DNA from: Isoetes taiwanensis
Lineage: Eukaryota; Streptophyta; Lycopodiopsida; Isoetales; Isoetaceae
DNA: 64,000 nucleotides
Direction: 5' to 3'
Assembly (NCBI GenBank): GCA_021234155.1
Contig: JAJEKV010000051.1
Location: 10,068,105 to 10,132,104, forward strand
Below the pieces are notes generated by a model. That model saw only the letters and a program-made list of their open reading frames with translations, was not told the DNA's origin and did no database searches. Made by a program: the position numbers and the translations under genes. The first letter of the stretch is position 1; every line of letters begins with the position of its first letter. Below, in pieces: positions 35,360-46,206 of this stretch.

Positions 35360-35655
35360 TAGCAAAATAACAGGGGGTTCCAAGGGGATTTGATATGGAT
35401 GTAAAAATAACAATTCCTGAAACCATAGACCGTATATCCCTACAACAATCGAATAAGTTGTTATAAACAAAAACATAGATTCAAGATAAAAAATAATCGC
35501 ATTAGCTCACTGGGTATATTGGTTAAAGTAGTCTTAGTTAGGATATTGAATTATTTTGGTAGAGGTTCGAGCTCCTGTATTTTATATTATAAATATAGAG
35601 GTCCGATATTCCCTCAAAACCTTGGGCGAAATCGTATTTCAGGGTGCTCCTCGTT
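35360..35655 (+). mobile_element. Single tRNA-like repeat copy inserted in a LINE
   Basis: A solo copy of the unit seen in tandem at 7.5-9.5 kb: AGCAAAATAACAGGGGGTTC, ACCATAGACCGTATATCCC, box A TAGCTCACTGGGTA (35,503) and box B GGTTCGAGCTCC (35,564). It splits a LINE RT frame, so the unit is mobile or was carried in by recombination. Confidence 0.6.
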
Positions 35656-35656
35656 T

Positions 35657-36115
35657 AGAATATGTAGCAAAATAACAAATAGAGTGGGGGACAAAGGGCA
35701 TCCTGTTTGACACCGATATTACTATGTATTTCCTTGTTTTACTCTTAGTTGAATGGGAACGAGAGTTGCACAGAGATCCCTGTATACAACATTGCAATAG
35801 CATTCTTGAGTGCTTGTGGAACTTTGACTTGTTCCATTCTAGCCCAAATGTTTTTGGGTTGTAGGATCGATGGGTCCAACGACTGTGATAGTCCAGGGTG
35901 CTCCTCGTTTAGAATATGTAGCAAAATAACAAACAAAGTGGGGGACAAACGCATCCTGTTTGACACCGATATTACTATGTATTTCCTTGTTTGACTCTTG
36001 GTTGAATGGGAATGAGAGTTGCACAGAGATCCTTTTATACAACATTGCAATAGCATTCTTGAGTTCTTGCGGAACTTTGGCTTGTTCCATTCTAGCCCAA
36101 ATGTTTTTTTGTAGC
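35657..36115. repeat. 254-bp tandem duplication spanning LINE RT and repeat junction
   Basis: AGAATATGTAGCAAAATAAC starts at 35,657 and again at 35,911. Both are followed by the same motif B region of LINE RT on the minus strand and by TAGCCCAAATGTTTTT. The duplication includes both repeat and LINE sequence, so it happened after insertion. Confidence 0.75.
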
Positions 36116-36574
36116 ACCATATCAAAAGCCTTTGTAAAATCTACGAATAGAGCAAAGCATAGTGTTTTTTGTTTTCTTTACTATGTCGACGATTGATCTA
36201 AATGTCACCAAGTGGCCAATAGTAGACTTCTTAGGACGAACATTAACTTGTTCTTTTGCTCTCACACCAGCTACTTTAGCCCAAGCACTGATCTTTTGTT
36301 CTACAATTGTTACTTATACTTTAGAGAATAGGCTACTTACCATAATTTGATGACTTTAATGTGTGAAATTTCGTAAAAGTGCTATTCTGGGAAGGGACTC
36401 GCGAGAGACACAAAACTGGCCGAATATAGATAGGCTTGTCATTCATCACAGCAGCAGTATACAATGTGTGGAAAACTAGGGAGAGAGAGAGGGGATAGCC
36501 GACCATAGGAACAATATCGGACTACCCCCTAAAAAGAAATTTGATAAGGCAAAATAAAAGGGTAATGGCGACAA

Positions 36575-36630
36575 CTTCTCATCGGGATAAAAAACCCCGC
36601 CCTTTCGGGTTTTCGAGGAAAACCCTAATG
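36575..36630 (-). promoter_or_regulatory. LINE-type 3' hairpin with GAAA loop
   Basis: On the minus strand AAAACCC-GAAA-GGGCGGGGTTTT aligns with the LINE 3' UTR hairpin at 53,820 and 25,630, but with a GAAA instead of a UUCG loop. It is further enclosed by TTCTCAT/ATGAGAA. The upstream LINE body is not recognisable here. Confidence 0.5.
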
Positions 36631-36959
36631 AGAAATGGTCGCCAACAACCTTGAATGTGTTGCCTGGAGAACGGAGAGAAACGAGTTGATGGCGAACGCA
36701 AAATAGAGCACGACCCCAGCAAACGGCGAAAGCCTCCCCCGAATGTGTCCATGGAGAACCGAAGGAGAGGGGTGATGGCGAACAGAAATAGAGCAGGACC
36801 CCAAAGGGACGGCGGAAAACAAATGAATCCTACAAGCAATACCAAAAAACTCCCAAAAAGAACACCCGTAAATGGTCAGAGAAAACAAACAGCACAAGCT
36901 GCACCAAGAAGGTCCGAAAATGAAAACAGAGGAAAAAAGAACATAACAGAAAAAGATAG

Positions 36960-37113
36960 CATCACCCAGCAGGCGGAGAACCATTATGTAAAAACATGCA
37001 TCACCCTCGAGGTGGAAATAAACAGCATAAAGCATCACCCAGCGGGTGGAGAACCATTATGTAAAAATATGCATCACCCTCGAGGTGAAAATAAATAGCA
37101 TCACCTGCAGGTG
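36960..37113 (+). repeat. Cluster of five CATCACC...GGTGGA palindromic repeats
   Basis: Units CACCCAGCAGGCG, CACCCTCGAGGTG (twice), CACCCAGCGGGTG and CACCTGCAGGTG are each preceded by GCAT and mostly followed by GA or GAGAACCATTATGTAAAAA. Stem bases covary between units (CACCC/GGGTG versus CACC/GGTG). Two more units occur at 38,676-38,712. Confidence 0.7.
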
Positions 37114-37242
37114 GAGAACAACACAACAAGAGGGCAATGGAACAGAAACATAAGAATAGCAGGGCATGAACAATAACAAATACAAATGAAAAAAAAGACT
37201 TCGTGCGCCAATCGGCCGCTCAGGCGGGAAGGGAGGGAAGCC

Positions 37243-37369
37243 ACGAGAGGAGAAGAAGAGTCACCGTGAGAAGACGCCGATAACCGAGCCAAAATGAAAA
37301 TGGCCTAATATAGAGTCATTCGTCCCTTCCTTAGAATGGCGATCCGATGGCTCGGATCGATGGGATTCG
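37243..37369 (-). promoter_or_regulatory. 120-bp repeat with TATA-like motif, copy 1
   Basis: Nearly identical to 44,158-44,275. Read on the minus strand it runs ATCCGAGCCATCGGATCGCC, GGAAGGGACGA, a TATATTAGGCC motif, then a CTTCTTCTCCTCTCGTGGC pyrimidine stretch. This resembles a plant core promoter with a leader, and could be the promoter part of a long terminal repeat. Confidence 0.5.
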
Positions 37370-38675
37370 GGAAGGGACTCATGAGATACAAAACCGCCGA
37401 CTACCAAAGGACTTCCTCAACTATAAGCCTAGTCGCTATGTAAACCTCCGTGAAGCCGATAGCAAGAAGATACTCCCGCCACCACCCCTAAAGGACGCAG
37501 AGAAAAGGAGAGGAGGAGAAAAGAGGGTCACGGACGGAGGATCAAGAGATGATAGGAACCGTAGAAATTAGGTCAAGGATAGTGATGGGGCATGCGAATG
37601 AAGGCAAGCGAGCTAAAGAAATCGTGATGACCACGGGCAAATTGGTCTCGCTTTGGAGTGGCAGGAGGAGAAAGGAAACCGTGGTCCGAAAAGTCCGAAG
37701 CTACACGCTGATTTGAGAACCAAAGAAATGAAAGCGAAATAGCCGTGGGGAGAAAAACGGTCAAGAAGAAGAGCCTAAGCGCATGGCTATGGATCGTGAT
37801 CAGCTCAATGACCCAAAGGAAAGGACATTAGAGAAAAAAAAACAATGAAAAGAAAAGCACGCCGCCATGATGACGGTTAAAGCCCCGGCAACAAGGCGAT
37901 GAAAAAAACAAACCACGCTAACGCCGCATACAATGCACATATGATATGAATGCAGATCACGGACTGTCAATATTCGGGAAAAGAGGTCAAACCATAAACC
38001 AGATAAAGGAAGATGAATAGCAAGAGTGATAAGGTGAACCTAAAAAGCAACGTCTCAAAGCTTACCAATACAAGACAAACACCAACAGAATGAGCCAGCT
38101 CAGAGGAATGTCAATAAGAAAAAAGAGGTTGACAACAAGAAGTCTAAAGCAAAGAAGTTCATAATGAGGAGAGTGAAAATGCCAAGGTCCTTCCTCAGTA
38201 GCATAGGAGAAATGTGTAGTGATGTCAGAAGACAAATACCATATGCAAAAAGCCATGAATAAAGGCCCCAATAGGAAAACAAACTTTGGCAAACGAGGGA
38301 TGAGATCGAAGAAGAGAATGTAGACATATTAGCACCGAGCAAAAGGAAGGTCAATAAGGAAACTAATGGTAATTCGGAGCACAACGTAAAAGAAAAAATG
38401 AGGCGTAACTTCATAAACTATAAGCCCAAATGTCGCGAAACCGCCAGTGTCGAAATCACGGTGGCCAGCCAGCGAGGGTGAGACGAAGAGGAGTGCCAAC
38501 GACCGTGAGCGCGAGAAGAATGGGAACATGTAGAAGGCACCCATTAACGATTAAGGAGAACAAGAATGTGCATAATGGTGAAGCGGCAAACTGCAAAACT
38601 ACAAGCACCCAAATTGATGTGAGCGATTAGAAATGAGAAAAAATCAACAATTCATGAAAAAAGAGGAGATAGCAT

Positions 38676-38712
38676 CACCCGGGGGGTGGAGAAAAGCATC
38701 ACCCAGCGGGTG
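38676..38712 (+). repeat. Two further CACCC...GGGTG palindromes
   Basis: CACCCGGGGGGTG (38,676-38,688) and CACCCAGCGGGTG (38,700-38,712), in the same CATCACCC...GTGGA context as the cluster at 36,960. Confidence 0.7.
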
Positions 38713-40149
38713 GAAGAAAAAACATGATAAACAGAAATTTGTGTCCAAATATAGCTAAATAGCAAATATGATGTATAAGGGTAGCACAATGCATAATGAT
38801 AGCGAACTACAAATGAAGTCCCCAAAAAAGACAATAAAGTTATGTTTTAAGCCCAAGGATAAATACGAGAAAAGAGGAATGCAAGCCAATGAACAAATCA
38901 ACAAGAAAATAACCACAGACAAGAGCCCAACGACTAGAAAAAGTGTAAAACACGATCGCCTTAATAACAACATGAACAATGCTATAATCCCCAAAACCAC
39001 ATCAGATGATATACCGACAGAAAGCAGGATACGAAAAATGATCGAGTGAGCAGGGCAAAATAACTGGACGAAGCTCCCCATAACTAAAAAATCAAGGAAA
39101 GAATATACAACATGAAAATAGGACATGAAGTTTAAACCAATGAGGTGAATAGGCTTCAAAGGATAAATATGGTGCAAAAGAGCTCGCAAATGCAAAAACA
39201 TGACAAAGTGCAAAAAACATGGCAAAGAGAAGAATGTGAAAGGTTGAATGAGTATAAGGAAGTGCCAAACGCAACATGCGACGTATCCAGAAAAGCTAAA
39301 TAGCACAAATACAAATGACGTGTAATACTAAGGCCAGAAAACCGAAAACTGAAAAGAACAATTGCAAGAACACAACGCCAAACGACAAGGTGCCAAATAG
39401 GACTTGGTAGCCCCTAGCAACGAGGGTCATAAGATCACTAAGGGACATCGACATTATCTCTACATTGTCTCTACATTGGCTCTACCTTGTTTCTATCAGG
39501 GACATATGTACACAGTCCAAAAGAGTCGATTCATGATAAATAACCAATCCCCCTATAGAAATGGAAAATACCCACATTCATGTATCTAGATAAAATTGAG
39601 TAAGCCACCACGTGATGAAAAAGTGGCAGAGATATGGGTCCACCAACCTAAAGCCCATAAAGAACCAATAGATAAAATGCATGTATCTAAGCAAAAAGGA
39701 GGAGCCATAGCCCACAAAAAAATTAATAGAATAAAAATCATCTAGCACATACAAAAAATGCATGTATCTAAGCAAAATGAAGGAACCACCATATGATACA
39801 AAAAAATGTTTCCATTGATCGTATTCTAAGACAAGAAACCGTCAAAGAGTAGGTCCCATTATGTCTAGCAATGTCAAAGGCAACTCTAGATGCGAAAACA
39901 AGAAGAGAACCCAGTATAGTACTCATAAGAACCATCAAAAATCAATAATCGTAAAAGAATACTACAAAGGAACTTACCATAGTAAATATGTGAACAACAA
40001 GCATCGACATGACCCTAAGCAAGAAACCCCCAACATATGGAATACTTGGAACACAAGCCATGTAGCAATATTGAAAATAACTAAGATGGCATACACAAGT
40101 CAGGTAACAATATTTAAACAACTGGCAACAGACATAAAAAGACAAAGTG

Positions 40150-40975
40150 CAACCTGGCAAATGTGGTGAATAAATCTCGGGCAATCAAAAGAATGAAACC
40201 ATGAGAATGCAGCATATAAAATAGAAAAAAAACAGCACAGCCCGAGGAAACAACACATAGGCCCGAAAAGAAACTAAAGTAAAAATGCGGGGCGAACATA
40301 AACAAGAAAATCAACCTAATAACCCGGACAAACCTGTTGAAGAGTGCGGTGCATCAAAAAACAAGATAAACCACAAGTGCAAAAAATAAAACCCAACAAC
40401 TATGGGAAACCTAGAATGAAGAAGATAATACCACCCGAATAACGTATACCACCTGAGCCAAGTGTAGCGCCTCACACATAAGATACAAACACAAGTGCAA
40501 AAGATAAAACCCAAACCACCATGGGGAAATCCTAAACACAGAAAAGAATGCCACATATAACCACATGGGAACCACAATATAAAAAATAACATACAAAAGA
40601 GATACATGTCGGAGAAATAACACGCAATTGAGGCCATACTGCAACCTACCATGGAAATGGAATGCATCAATGTAAAAAAGACAAATGCAACCCGGAAGAT
40701 GGTGGCCACAAATCCCTAGGCAATAAAAAGATAATAAACCAAGAGAATGCAGCGTAGAATTATGAAAACAAGACAACATCCCAAGTAAACGACCACAAGA
40801 CGAAAACGAGGTAAAAAGTGAGCCAGAACATAAACAAGAGAAAAACAGCGCGAGGAGAGCATAGACCCATTTAAATAGTATGGTGCATCGAATCCACGAT
40901 AAAAACACAAGTGCAAGAAGAAAAATCCGAAAACAACCATGAAAAAGCCTCAAATTCAAAGGATAATGTCACATA
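40150..40975. repeat. Nested degenerate tandem repeats
   Basis: CACAAGTGCAA followed by AAAAATAAAACCCAA, an AACCATGGGAAA-like word and GATAATRCCAC recurs at about 40,371, 40,490 and 40,908. A larger unit (GGCAATMAAAAGA through GAGAATGCAGC) recurs at about 40,178 and 40,719. Confidence 0.6.
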
Positions 40976-41073
40976 TATAAAAACTAGATGTCCATCAACT
41001 TGGAAAAGGAAGGAAGGAAGAGACTTTTAACGTCCACGGAGCCCAATCGGGCTATGGGACCAGAACAAACAAA

Positions 41074-41176
41074 GGGGGCGGAAGCCCCAACAGAACCGTG
41101 GGCCGAAGCCCAAGCAAGAACCAATCAAAACATGGGGACGAAGCCCCGTTACAACAAAACATGGGGACAAAGCCCC
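41074..41176 (-). promoter_or_regulatory. Four consecutive UUCG-type hairpins in a LINE 3' UTR
   Basis: On the sense (minus) strand, right to left: GGGGCTTTGTCCCC, GGGGCTTCGTCCCC, GGGCTTCGGCCC and GGGGCTTCCGCCCC, spaced by 15-35 bases. Each is a 4-5 bp GC stem with a four-base loop of the UUCG type. Confidence 0.65.
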
Positions 41177-41197
41177 GTTATCACTCAAAACCCAGGG

Positions 41198-42226
41198 CTA
41201 GACCAAGACTGCCCAGGGATCAGTTGGCCATTGATCCCTAATGATAGCTCGGCCGCCTCTGTACACTGCCCATTTCTGCTGCAGGCGGGCCTCACGGACC
41301 CGGCACAATTCCTCTTTCCATCTGCAGAGCTGCGCCGGAGTCAAATCTTCCTGCACTGAGAAGGTGGTCCCCTTCAAATGATTGCCATGTCGCAAGACGT
41401 GTAGCCTGGAAAAAGCATTTTGAAAGCAAACCAAGAGATGGCGATCAGCGGTTCGGGGCGTCTTTGCTCCCACCCGGTTGTCTTGAAAGGATGCTATCGG
41501 CATGGATGTGCATCTCCCCGAGCAAAAAAAGAGGCCGCTTTTTCGTGGGTGTCAAATCACCCGTCTCAAGATGTTCCCCACAATCTTTCTATGAAAGGGC
41601 GATTGAGTGAGTTTTAGGGCCGTACCAAATGTCGGGGCGGGACCTCGACGCGGCTTTGGACAAGGGCGGCAAATCCTCTGGAGGAGGTGTGCGGAACATG
41701 GAGATATGTCGGGTCATAGGCGTAACCCACTTCGCTTTGTGCATGGGAGGGCCCACAACTGGCCGGTGACCCACCATCGAACTGGCGGCGGCATTGCCCC
41801 ACGTACCCGTAGTAGCAATTCTAAAATAATAGGTCCGGCCGCCCGGTGGCAACCGCGCGACGATCTCGGTGAGAGTGGCGCGGCACCGGACCCGTGTGGA
41901 TCCCATCAAAGTACCCCCGAGGCAAGCACCGAGGGCTGAGCATCAAGGATGTCCAAAGTCGCAGACTAAAGAGGCATCGGGGGTTGTGGTGGTGCCGAAA
42001 GAGGGCACCGGGGCCCAAATGATGGGGCTGTCCCGAAGGTAGGGCGCAATCGTGGGGTCATAAGGCGGGGATTTGGGGCCGAACAGGCGTAGCCAATGAA
42101 ATTCTTCTCCTTACGGGTCTCCCGCCATACGTTTGATCTTACGGGCCATCTTTGAGAACAAGGCAACGTTAAAGGGTGCCAAGGTTGGACGGGTCTCCGG
42201 CTGCCTAGAAGGTGCTTAGAATCCAA
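41198..42226 (-). pseudogene. LINE ORF1-like coding remnant
   Basis: The C-terminal part (41,198-41,503) reads HLLVCFQNAFSRLHVLRHGN, LKGTTFSVQEDLTPAQL, CRVREARLQQKWAVYRGGRA and aligns closely to 48,840-49,115. Upstream, in other frames, are proline-rich segments (PPPEDLPPLSKAASRSRPD) and a basic MARKIKRMAGD start near 42,155. Stops and frameshifts near 41,505-41,620 and at about 41,960 disable it. The LKGT-x-FSVQEDL segment corresponds to the C-terminal domain of LINE ORF1 RNA-binding proteins. Confidence 0.6.
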
Positions 42227-42319
42227 TTTGGGGACTTCGAAAGGCGGCCGAGCACCTTTTTAGGCGTTTGGGGTTTTTGGGGCTAGAGAGATTGTAAACC
42301 CTAGAGAGAAAAGCCGAAA

Positions 42320-44150
42320 AGGGGCAAATCAAGGGGGTCTATGCAAGGGCAGTGAGGGCGCGATGCTGAGAGCAATAGTGGGACCCAAAACAGTCCAAAA
42401 CAATTCAAAGCAATCCAAAACTTGGTACCTACGGCCGATGCTGTGGATGGAAATCTTGGCTGGTCCAGCTCCGATTCTGGATCTTGATGCTAACTCTCTG
42501 GTACGGAGTTACATGAGCATGGCCTCAAGGGCTTCAGAGCTTAGGTGCACAGAAAGGTAACATACGAAAGAGATAACATGGGAGGGAAAAACCACCCCCT
42601 AAAACAAAAGCCCCTAGATGCCTCATATTCTAATGCAATTATGAATAAGACATGAGAAAAACATAACAATCGAAAACCCCGCATAGGAAAAAGAAAAGGG
42701 ACACCCAAATGATAGAAAATATAATGTAAATGTGACTCGTAATTCCCTCCGAGGGTATATGTAAAGGGGGCATAAGATAACCTATGTAACCATTATAAAA
42801 AATCAAAGGCTATGAAAAGGCCATGATAAGTAAAATAGGGAGCATAAGACAAATAGTAACCGATGGAGAAAATATGTTGAAAAGAGGAACAAACGCCAGA
42901 TAAATGAGATGATCCAATGAATATAGGCAAATGATCATGCATATCGGAGAGTCAAAAGTCCCAGTAAGCACAAATGAGAAGAAAAAGATGCCAAACCCCT
43001 AATTAAATGCAAATACCAAACCCAATCCCCATGAACAATAGTTGAAAATAATTATGTAGGCAGCTAACTAAAACATAAAACGACTTGAACAATATAAAAA
43101 TTGTGAGCTAAGGAAACATAAAAGGCTAAGAGACATGGACGAACCCAGAGCCACGAAACAAGTTCCACATTGGAACATACAAACGCGAAACAAGTTAACA
43201 AAACAAATTTCAAATCTTTCTGTGGGAAATCCGGAAAAAGAGAAACATACAGGATACTTACAGGGTCCAAAGCTACAACACCATGCAGAATATTGCTCTT
43301 GAAAATATTCAAACAGAGCAGACATATTGAAGCAGAGTCACTGAGGATGAAGCGAATTCGATAGAGCAGATTCGTTCTGAGCCGCATGTTTGTTGCTGCC
43401 TATTAGCTGCCAAATCCACAGGAGAAAAAAGGTAAGAGCAAACCATATGCGTGCCATCGCCGTGCGCTGTAGCCTCCTACAAGGAAAGAAAAGCAATCAG
43501 AAAGGGAAGGGAAAAGAAGAACTGCCATAGGTGTGCTCTGTCATCGCCATCTGCGGCTGCATGCTCGTCACGATAGCTGTTGGCCGACCTGCGGATAAAG
43601 GAGGAATGAAAAGACAGGAAAAGATCGCCACCATAGCCGCCTGTTTGTTGCCGAGTGGCCATCTCCACTCTGTGACTTGAAGTCGCTCCAGCGCCATCTG
43701 GAAGAATCGAGCTCCAAGGCATGGTCCGATATGAAAAAATCCTGAATCGACATGGCCCAATCTGTAAATTTGTTCAGAGAAAAAAGAAACGAAAATAACA
43801 AACAAGAAACAAGGGTCTGATCCAGCCCGAAAATTTGAAAACAACCATCCTTAGAAACAAGTGGAGCAGGGGTGAAATGAAACGCGAAGTCCAGAAGCCA
43901 ACTGCGCAGAGGCCTGCTAAATGGACAAGCTCATACCTGAGAGGCCTGCTAGATGGACAAGCCCATACCTGCACCTGCACAAGTAGCATGGAGCATAGGA
44001 AAAATCCATGCATCCACGCAAGTCGCATGTAGCATATAGAGGAAGCGTCAACGAGGAATCGAAAAGAGACCGTGGCATGATCTACTTGGAGAAGAAGCTA
44101 GAAAGGATCAGGCAAGGTAAGCAACGGGAAGCAAAAGGGTATGGAAGAGG
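42320..44150. other. Non-coding part of the A-rich block
   Basis: No gene recognised. A 31-bp tandem pair occurs at 43,911-43,972 (GAGGCCTGCTARATGGACAA). Confidence 0.4.
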
Positions 44151-44157
44151 GAAGCCA

Positions 44158-44275
44158 CGAGAGGAGAAGAAGAGCTGCTGTGAGAAGACGCCGATAACCG
44201 AGCCAAAATGAAAATGGCCTAATATAGGCGCTCGTCCCTTCCCAGAATGGCGATCCGATGGCTCGGATCGATGGG
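44158..44275 (-). promoter_or_regulatory. 120-bp repeat with TATA-like motif, copy 2
   Basis: Matches 37,243-37,369 with a handful of differences. Both copies stop abruptly at GATGGGAT on the right, which suggests a true boundary of the repeat. Copy 2 lies at the right edge of the A-rich block. Confidence 0.5.
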
Positions 44276-44349
44276 ATACTTTACCAATTCTTAAAATCTT
44301 GATTCGATGGTAATTGATAATATTGCATATCCAGTTGTACTAAATTTGT

Positions 44350-44855
44350 CAAATTAATGGACATTAATTAACACAAACCATTACATTAAACATATTTAAA
44401 CTTAAATTCCCCCTTAAACCCCCTTTTGTTTGGGTGCATATTTACACGGGGGGTGACTCTGGGCAACGAGAGCTGTTGGATAGGCATATTCACCCCTTAT
44501 TCCTTAATCTACACCGTACACAAAGTTCCTCGTTTGTGGGGTATGGATATATAGAATTTGTTATACTGTATAACAAGATTTGCAAAATACTATAAGATTT
44601 CAGGCAATATACTATATGGTGTAAATTTTGTACGTGCAAAACATAATTACAAGGGCTCTCACTGCCCTACGTCACCCCCCGTGTGAATATGCACCCAAAC
44701 AAAAGGGGGTTTAAGGGGGAATTTAATTTTAAACATGTTTAATGTAATGGTTTGTATTAATTAATGTTAATAGTAGTTATGTTGGTTGTTATATTACAAA
44801 AATTTTTGGGCCCTTCGGGCCCAAATGAAACAAACATAGATAAACTCTGAGGTAA
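44350..44855. mobile_element. Fold-back (long inverted repeat) element, copy 3
   Basis: Arms at about 44,405-44,475 and 44,655-44,735. The right end carries the oligo-T/A run and the hairpin GGGCCCTTCGGGCCC (44,808-44,822), then the shared flank AACAAACATAGATAAA. The left end is truncated. The centre is in the same direction as copy 2 although the hairpin end is on the opposite side, so the centre is flipped relative to the cap. An oligo(A) of about 23 follows at 44,858-44,880. Confidence 0.78.
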
Positions 44856-44880
44856 ACAAAAAAAAAAAAAAAAAAAAAAA

Positions 44881-46206
44881 TTACTTCATATTCAGTTCTG
44901 AAAACAACCTTGGTTTAGCTTTTTCAGCCAACACAATCATTTTTTAAGCAAAATATGCTACAACCAGGAGCCTCACTACTTAAATATTAATTATCTGGCT
45001 CAAATCAACTTATATAAGTTGTAAATGAAAGGCTAAAATATCTGTTTACTCCATGTTCTTACCATCAGTTCCCTTTAATTTCTGATTGAGCGTACACTAT
45101 ATGTAAGTTCAGAGTTTTCTTTGAGTCATTTAAGATACAAAATCATTAAAATACCAGAGTTTTCACTACAACTCCTCCTATTTTTCTGCATATCATGGCA
45201 AATACAAAATTGCCTATTTATCATACTTGAAATTCTTGTGCAGTCCATATATTCGATTCAAATCATCCTTTTGAGTCCGAACTCCTCATAACAACAAAAA
45301 AGAAAGCACAATAGTAGAAGAAATTCCACGTACCTGCAGCCAATCATGTAAACGTTAGCAATAGGTTTGGTAACGATACAAGAGCCAAAAGGTACATTGG
45401 GAATTTCTTGGCTCTTCGCCCTTCACCCATTGTACCTCTTTTATGCCCTGATTCGTTCAAGCTCAGATAAAATGAAAGCAAATATTGGACAATCATATAA
45501 TACAAATAAGAGTAACTAGTTCTGCAAACCTGTTATTTATTTAGAACAGCTGCAATATATCATCATAAAAGGCTAGTGCAGCATATTTATATTGAGGCCT
45601 GCAACCTTTATGTTTAGATTTCGATCTTCTCCTTTCAATTATTGTTAAGCATTCTACTTTCTTGGACCAGCATTAATCAACTATCTTATACCGTCTTGAT
45701 CGTAATAATACATTGAATAGTACCAGGCCTACTTAGATGTTAGTTATCTGGCCTAATACTAAAAACTGGAAACATGGGGTAATACCAGGCCTATTTAGAT
45801 ATTAGTTATTTGGCCTGGACCATTAGCTGTTATAAATCATCGCAGTAGGCCAGGGCAACACTTTTATAGTATATGGGATAGTAAGGTCCATTCATAAGTT
45901 ATCTGGCCTACAAATAGATATTTGGAAACTTGGGAAAATACAAGGCTTATTTAGAAATTAGTAAACTGGCTGGACTAACAGCAGATACATATCATCAAAT
46001 CAGGCCACGGTATCACAAATATATTAAGGGCTGCAATCTTTGTGCTTACCTTTGGGTCCTTCTTCTTTCAACTAATGTTTATTAGTCTGTTTATTCAGAC
46101 CAGCTTTAAACAGCTGTCATGTATCGCTTGTAAACCAAAGGTCACAATGATCTTTTATCTAATCTGACCCCTTTAAAAAAAAAAAAATTGACTTAATCTT
46201 TGTTAC
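44881..46206 (-). other. Intron-like remnant of a diverged Penelope-like element
   Basis: Lies directly downstream, on the minus strand, of a candidate splice donor at 46,206. It contains four degenerate repeats of a ACCAGGCCTAYTTAGATRTT and TTATYTGGCCT word (45,710-45,980). No ORF1 or RT exon can be seen, so the element is cut off at the oligo(A) at 44,880. Confidence 0.45.

Larger units (their letters stand above)
33588..36360 (-). pseudogene. LINE copy on minus strand, broken by other repeats
   Basis: Right to left: VDFTKAFDMVLQKNIWARME with QVPQELKNAIAMLY-like text (35,840-36,150; motif A), NKEIHSNIGVKQDAFVPHFV (motif B region), then HLDALSSFCSTMEIKVNLGKT and DVYKYLGLLLDQN (35,090-35,260), and near 34,560-34,620 AHQALVQSVVLYGYEIW. 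The oligo(T) at 33,588-33,598 may mark its 3' poly(A) end. Two insertions interrupt it: an AT-rich segment at about 34,630-34,985 ending in oligo(T), and a tRNA-like repeat at 35,360-35,655. The YxDD motif is lost (CYYMWMSL in its place). It is closest to the copy at 13.9-15.4 kb. Confidence 0.65.
41001..42310 (-). mobile_element. ORF1-only LINE derivative, copy 1
   Basis: Right to left: a GC-rich start near 42,310, an ORF1-like coding region (42,226-41,198), then about 150 bp of 3' UTR with four hairpins (41,074-41,176), then GGTCCCATAGCCCGATTGGGCT, CCGTGGACGTTAAAAG and a CTTCC-type tail at 41,000-41,015. There is no trace of EN or RT between ORF1 and the 3' end. The same architecture recurs at 48,663-49,320. 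Confidence 0.7.
36361..44280. other. 7.9-kb A-rich, T-poor block of unknown origin
   Basis: From 36,361 to 41,000 and again from 42,320 to 44,150 the plus strand is strongly enriched in A and G over T, with recurring AAAAGA, GAAAACA and AACCACAA words. Plus-strand ORFs are short and lysine-rich; minus-strand ORFs are long but rich in Phe, Leu, Ser and Cys with no domain features, as expected from composition alone. Internal repeats include a 93-bp duplication (36,655/36,748), a palindromic CATCACC hairpin family, a roughly 530-bp duplication at 40,150-40,975, and a 120-bp repeat at 37,243 and 44,158. A minus-strand ORF1-only LINE interrupts it at 41,000-42,310. It could be a large non-coding retroelement transcribed from the right. 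Confidence 0.45.

Noticed and set aside
36960-37113. CRISPR-like array
   Set aside because: Repeats are 12-18 bp palindromes in plant nuclear DNA with unequal spacing and no cas genes.
38755-40959. Minus-strand ORFs of 182-183 codons in the A-rich block
   Set aside because: The opposite strand is so poor in T that stops are rare by composition; the peptides are Phe/Leu/Cys-rich without domains or a start context.
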